Below, piece by piece: positions 5,169 to 8,032 of a DNA stretch of 8,032 nt. The translations under genes and the position numbers were made by a program. Position 1 is the first letter of the stretch. Every line of letters begins with the position of its first letter. Below the pieces are notes generated by a model that ran no database searches, had not been told where the DNA came from, and worked only from the letters and a program-made list of their open reading frames with translations. Source of the DNA: an uncultured Lachnospiraceae bacterium (GTDB lineage: Bacteria > Bacillota > Clostridia > Lachnospirales > Lachnospiraceae); the NCBI GenBank assembly GCA_949935685.1, contig CATLGN010000059.1, positions 1 to 8,032 on the forward strand, in the 5' to 3' direction.

Positions 5169-7406
5169 ATGATGTATGGAAGCAGGAAAAACAAAATGCT
5201 GGCGGCGGTTATCGTCTGTGCGATCGCCGCCGCAACAGGATGCGGCGTACAGACGGAGCGGAATATTGTGACAACGGAAGCGATGGCCGGTACGGTTATG
5301 CAGAAAGACACAGAGACGGAAGCAATGGGACTCTGTGCGCAGACGGCCGTCGGGGTTTCCCGTGATTTTTATGAAAACGGGGCAGCATATGATGCGGCCG
5401 ACTGCATGGAGATGATCGGCGGTATTGTGCGCCGGCTCGGCGCCCATGGCTATACGGCGGTTGACAGCGGGAATCAGGTGGATATGACAGGCGCGCAGCG
5501 GGTTATCCGGTTCTGCGCCGCGGTTGATGCCGGGGAAACAGCGGGTTTGACGGTTATATCGGTTGTCTCACCGGATACGTTTCGGGTTTACGCGTTTTGT
5601 ACGGAAAACGGCGGCGTTACCATTGCCAGCGGATATTATGTGTGCGGTGAAGACGGACATGCACAGCAGCAGAGTATGGCGGTGTATCCCGCAGAGACAT
5701 GGGAGTACACAGAAGAGGGATATTTGCTGTTTTCCGGGCGGTATCGCACGGACTTTGATTCCGTGCTCGCGCTCAGCGACGTGCCGGTGCATACGGCTCT
5801 GCGGGTAAAGCCGCTGGACGCGAGATACCGGGAATGGAACAGGCGCTATCTGCAGCCGGTCGGATACCGGGATCACAATATGTTTCTTACGGACTGGAGC
5901 GAGACGGATTTCGGGGAACTGGATTTTTATGATTTGTTTGACAGGCTGTATCCGCTTGTTTATCAGCGGCCGCTGCCATATACGGCTGGTGATGATCTGA
6001 ATGTGGATACGCCGTATCAGATACCCGGACCGGTATTTGAGAATGTTCTTCTGCGATATTTTCGTATGGACAGCGAAATGCTGCGGGAGAAGCTGGGTTA
6101 TGACACGGTGCATAAGACGTATCCATATGTGGCAAGGGGATTTGCGGAAGCCGGGGAACCGGATATTCCGTATCCGGAAGTGGCAGGCGGCACGGAAAAT
6201 GATGAAGGCACGCTTACGCTGACCGTGAATGCAGTCTGGCCCAAAGAGGATACAGCGCGGGCATTTTTGCATGTGGTTGTGATTCGGCCGCTGGCAGACG
6301 GCGGTTTTCAATATGTGTCGAACCGGATGCTTACGCCGGAAGCAGAGAGATCTTCTCTGTGGCTGCTTCCGCAGACGGAGAGCTGCCTGTTCCGGCAGTC
6401 GGAGAAGGAGACACTGGAACGGCAGGCATTGACGGCGGCTGCGGAGGCGGAGGAAGTCTATCGGCATGTGGATACGGCCGAAGGGCCGGCCTATTCCTCC
6501 AATATTCAAAATTTCACCGCGGAACAGTGCCGGGAAGCGGCGCATCTTCTCGGACAGGCTGGCTACGTCAGTGTCACGGCGGACACAAATATGGAAAATG
6601 GCAAGGCGCTGGAAGACTTTTACCGCGCATATACGGAAAAGAGAGAAGCTATGGTGACGGTATACCAGGTCAATCCGGACGGGCTGATCGGCGCCATGAC
6701 GTTTCTGTATCGGGATCATGCGATACAGACATATTACATCGGAATCGGCTGGCAAAACGGCGGCATACCGGAGATCAGGCATACGGTAATCAGCGACATC
6801 GCGGAGATCAGACTGACGGAAAAGGGATATTTTATTTATACCTATGCCGATCAGATGCAATATGCCGGTATGCGGCAGTACTGGCGTATACGGCCGTTAT
6901 CCGATGCATGCAGAGAAATGACGCGCAGATATGTCGCCGGATTAAGCTATGCGGGGTATCCGCTGCTTACCGTGGACTGGGATGCGGAAACGGTGGATAC
7001 GATTCTGGAACCCTGTATGTTTACCGACATTTACCGGATGCATACGGGAAAAAGTCTGCAGGCTGAGAACGGCAGGATACCGGCACAATTGTTCGAGGAG
7101 ATTATGACGGTATATTTTCCCGTGTCCGTCGAACAGTTGCGGGAGACATGCGGATATGAGGAAAGCAGTGAAAGCTATCCGTATGAAATGGCTGTGGGAA
7201 GTCAGTATGCGCCGTTTGGGGAGGTCGTCGATTATCGGGAACATGCGGATGGGACAATTACGCTTTTTGTGGACGGCGTATGGCCGGATTATGATACGGA
7301 CCGCGCTTATGCGAATGAGATTATCGTGCAGCCGTTTGCAGACGGCACATTCCGCTATCTGGCCAATTCGGTGGAGCGGATTGACGGGGGTTCGTTGGAT
7401 ATGTAA
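5169..7406 (+). CDS. Large lipoprotein made of two diverged copies of one unit (possibly DUF6070)
   Basis: The 745-aa product starts with a basic segment and a hydrophobic stretch ending in the lipobox ATGC, with Cys25 as the likely lipidation site, so it should sit on the outer face of the membrane. ATG 5169 is chosen because GAGGTG (5155-5160) lies 8 bases upstream; a GTG at 5160 would overlap that site. Residues about 77-387 and 450-734 are related to each other, joined by a charged linker (about 388-449). Matching stretches include TEEGYLLF with TEKGYFIY, RPLAD-GGFQYVSN with QPFADGTFRYLAN, and LREKLGYD with LRETCGYE. The composition is rich in Tyr and Trp with alternating beta-type strands. 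I recall such proteins in Lachnospiraceae, perhaps as DUF6070, but no function is established and I see no catalytic motif. Its own promoter with a palindrome suggests separate control from the ferritin-like gene. Confidence 0.8.
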   Translation: MMYGSRKNKMLAAVIVCAIAAATGCGVQTERNIVTTEAMAGTVMQKDTETEAMGLCAQTAVGVSRDFYENGAAYDAADCMEMIGGIVRRLGAHGYTAVDSGNQVDMTGAQRVIRFCAAVDAGETAGLTVISVVSPDTFRVYAFCTENGGVTIASGYYVCGEDGHAQQQSMAVYPAETWEYTEEGYLLFSGRYRTDFDSVLALSDVPVHTALRVKPLDARYREWNRRYLQPVGYRDHNMFLTDWSETDFGELDFYDLFDRLYPLVYQRPLPYTAGDDLNVDTPYQIPGPVFENVLLRYFRMDSEMLREKLGYDTVHKTYPYVARGFAEAGEPDIPYPEVAGGTENDEGTLTLTVNAVWPKEDTARAFLHVVVIRPLADGGFQYVSNRMLTPEAERSSLWLLPQTESCLFRQSEKETLERQALTAAAEAEEVYRHVDTAEGPAYSSNIQNFTAEQCREAAHLLGQAGYVSVTADTNMENGKALEDFYRAYTEKREAMVTVYQVNPDGLIGAMTFLYRDHAIQTYYIGIGWQNGGIPEIRHTVISDIAEIRLTEKGYFIYTYADQMQYAGMRQYWRIRPLSDACREMTRRYVAGLSYAGYPLLTVDWDAETVDTILEPCMFTDIYRMHTGKSLQAENGRIPAQLFEEIMTVYFPVSVEQLRETCGYEESSESYPYEMAVGSQYAPFGEVVDYREHADGTITLFVDGVWPDYDTDRAYANEIIVQPFADGTFRYLANSVERIDGGSLDM
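5397..6329 (+). repeat. Internal protein repeat, copy 1 of the duplicated lipoprotein
   Basis: This first unit contains, in order, an N-terminal helix (MEMIGGIVRRLGAHGY), a beta region with TVISVVSPD, TEEGYLLF, a helix-strand part with DARYREWNRRYL and FLTDW, then LREKLGYD, NAVWPKEDTARA and RPLADGGFQYVSN. The same order recurs in copy 2. It is about 25 residues longer than copy 2. Confidence 0.75.
6516..7370 (+). repeat. Internal protein repeat, copy 2 of the duplicated lipoprotein
   Basis: This second unit repeats the order of copy 1: REAAHLLGQAGY, TVYQVNPDG, TEKGYFIY, DACREMTRRYV with LLTVDW, LRETCGYE, DGVWPDYDTDRA and QPFADGTFRYLAN. The copies are recognisable at protein level only, which points to an old duplication. 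Confidence 0.75.
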
Positions 7407-7412
7407 TTTGTC

Positions 7413-7459
7413 GAAAATTCACAGAAAATTCTGGAAATAGTGGAAATTGATACAATTTT
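7413..7459 (+). promoter_or_regulatory. Phased A-tracts upstream of the last promoter
   Basis: Short A- or T-rich runs begin at 7414, 7425, 7435, 7444 and 7454, a step of 9-11 bases, close to one helical turn. The octamer GAAAATTC occurs twice (7413-7420 and 7424-7431). Such phasing usually bends DNA and can act as an UP-like element for RNA polymerase. Confidence 0.5.
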
Positions 7460-7469
7460 AGGGTATAAT
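7441..7469 (+). promoter_or_regulatory. Promoter of the CxxC-repeat lipoprotein
   Basis: A perfect TATAAT (7464-7469) has TGGAAA (7441-7446, four of six consensus bases) 17 bp upstream. TTGATA at 7447-7452 looks better but would leave only an 11-bp spacer. Transcription would start near 7476, giving a leader of roughly 27 bases before ATG 7503. Confidence 0.6.
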
Positions 7470-7502
7470 GTAAAAAAAGTACATTATGGGAGGGATAGTG
7501 AA

Positions 7503-8032
7503 ATGAGGAGATTACTTATATGCGGCATGGCGCTTTTACTGTCATTTTCTTTCACGGGATGCGGCAAATGTGAGCATGAATACGATGCCGGCGTGATGAC
7601 AAAGGAAGCGACCTGTACGGAGGAGGGAGAAAAAACATTTACCTGTTCTCTGTGTAAGGAAACCAAAACGGAAAGTGTGGCAAAAACAGAGCATACATAT
7701 AAGGAAGAGGTTACGAAAGAACCTACGTTCAGCGAGGAAGGGGAGAAAACCTTTACCTGCGAAAACTGCGGCGATACTTATACGGAGCCGATTCCGGTCC
7801 GGGATGATGAAGTGGTTGTGACCGTGACGGATAAAAAGAACCTGCCGATGGATGTGGAGGCAGGAAGATTTTCGGACAGGGTTGAACTTACGTTTGAAGT
7901 TCAGAACATGACCGATAAAACAATCAAGGGCGTTCAGGGCAATCTGACAGTCTCTGACCTGTTTGACGAAGATATTATGAAATCACACTGTGACTTTACC
8001 GGGAACAGTATCCCGGCGGGGGAATCGATAAC
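7503..8032 (+). CDS. Lipoprotein with two CxxC repeats (3' end outside window)
   Basis: ATG 7503 follows GGGAGGGA (7488-7495) by 7 bases and opens a frame that continues past the window end (176 full codons seen). The signal peptide MRRLLICGMALLLSFSFTGC ends in the lipobox FTGC, with Cys20 as the lipidation site. Residues 25-63 and 64-101 are two tandem copies of a repeat with the core EEGEKTFTC-x2-C, a type often found in surface proteins of clostridia. Copy 1 has Cys38, Cys48 and Cys51; copy 2 keeps only Cys86 and Cys89. From about residue 103 a beta-rich domain begins (VTVTDKKNLP, VELTFEVQNMTDKTIKGVQGN), resembling the Ig-like domains that Firmicutes place on exported proteins (FxLYD-like by feel). 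Function is unknown; a structural or binding role at the cell surface is inferred. The gene is visibly richer in AAA and GAA codons than its neighbours. Confidence 0.8.
   Translation, partial: MRRLLICGMALLLSFSFTGCGKCEHEYDAGVMTKEATCTEEGEKTFTCSLCKETKTESVAKTEHTYKEEVTKEPTFSEEGEKTFTCENCGDTYTEPIPVRDDEVVVTVTDKKNLPMDVEAGRFSDRVELTFEVQNMTDKTIKGVQGNLTVSDLFDEDIMKSHCDFTGNSIPAGESI
7575..7805 (+). repeat. Tandem CxxC protein repeat, two copies
   Basis: Copy 1 spans 7575-7691 and copy 2 spans 7692-7805, each beginning with a His-x-Tyr (HEY, HTY) and containing EEGEKTFTC-x2-C. The stretch is nearly identical in protein and still similar in DNA, so the duplication is fairly recent or conserved. Confidence 0.75.

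Noticed and set aside
5568..6860. A 430-codon open frame on the minus strand
   Set aside because: It lies wholly inside the duplicated lipoprotein gene, has a His/Arg/Ile-rich composition typical of antisense of this codon usage, and matches no family. The plus-strand frame has a ribosome binding site, lipobox and internal homology.
7447..7469. TTGATA-TATAAT as the last promoter
   Set aside because: The spacer is only 11 bp, too short for sigma-A; TGGAAA with a 17-bp spacer was used instead.
1..8032. tRNA, rRNA, CRISPR arrays, insertion sequences or phage genes
   Set aside because: Coding sequence covers nearly everything; the longest non-coding gap is under 100 bases and none contains cloverleaf parts, spaced repeats or transposase-like ends.

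Overview
The window looks like chromosomal DNA from an anaerobic Firmicute, most likely a member of the Lachnospiraceae or a close clostridial relative. The reasons are purine-rich Shine-Dalgarno sites (AGGGGG, GGGGAGGAG, GAGGTG), sigma-A type promoters, GC-leaning but not extreme base composition, several lipoproteins with typical Firmicute lipoboxes, and protein families that I know mainly from gut clostridia. All seven genes lie on the + strand, and the first and last are cut by the window edges. No RNA gene, CRISPR array, insertion sequence or phage gene is visible.

Layout: (1) 1-915 is the C-terminal part of a BMP/PnrA-type (nucleoside-class) substrate-binding protein. Two bases after its stop begins (2) a 576-aa lipoprotein, 918-2648, with a TIM-barrel glycoside-hydrolase-like domain that probably belongs to DUF5722. 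The pair looks co-transcribed and is probably displayed on the outer face of the membrane. (3) A MerR-family regulator at 2718-3536 has its own promoter with the 19-bp spacer typical of MerR targets, and it ends in two predicted membrane segments. (4) A fructosamine/ketosamine kinase-family enzyme follows at 3577-4482, after a strong GC hairpin that abuts its ribosome binding site. (5) A small ferritin-like di-iron protein lies at 4556-5110. (6) A 745-aa lipoprotein, 5169-7406, is built from two diverged copies of the same roughly 300-residue unit; its promoter carries a short palindrome. (7) A second, unrelated lipoprotein starts at 7503 behind phased A-tracts and a TATAAT box. It begins with two CxxC-containing repeats and runs off the window.

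How the genes might work together: genes 1-2 suggest surface binding plus hydrolysis of a glycoside- or nucleoside-like compound. The MerR regulator, sugar-amine kinase and ferritin-like protein are compatible with a response to carbonyl, glycation or redox stress, but that link rests only on adjacency. The two 3' lipoproteins have no assignable function. I see no complete, clearly new multi-gene system. The most notable items are the membrane-tethered MerR regulator, the putative lipid-anchored hydrolase, the internally duplicated lipoprotein and the regulatory DNA in front of genes 3, 6 and 7.
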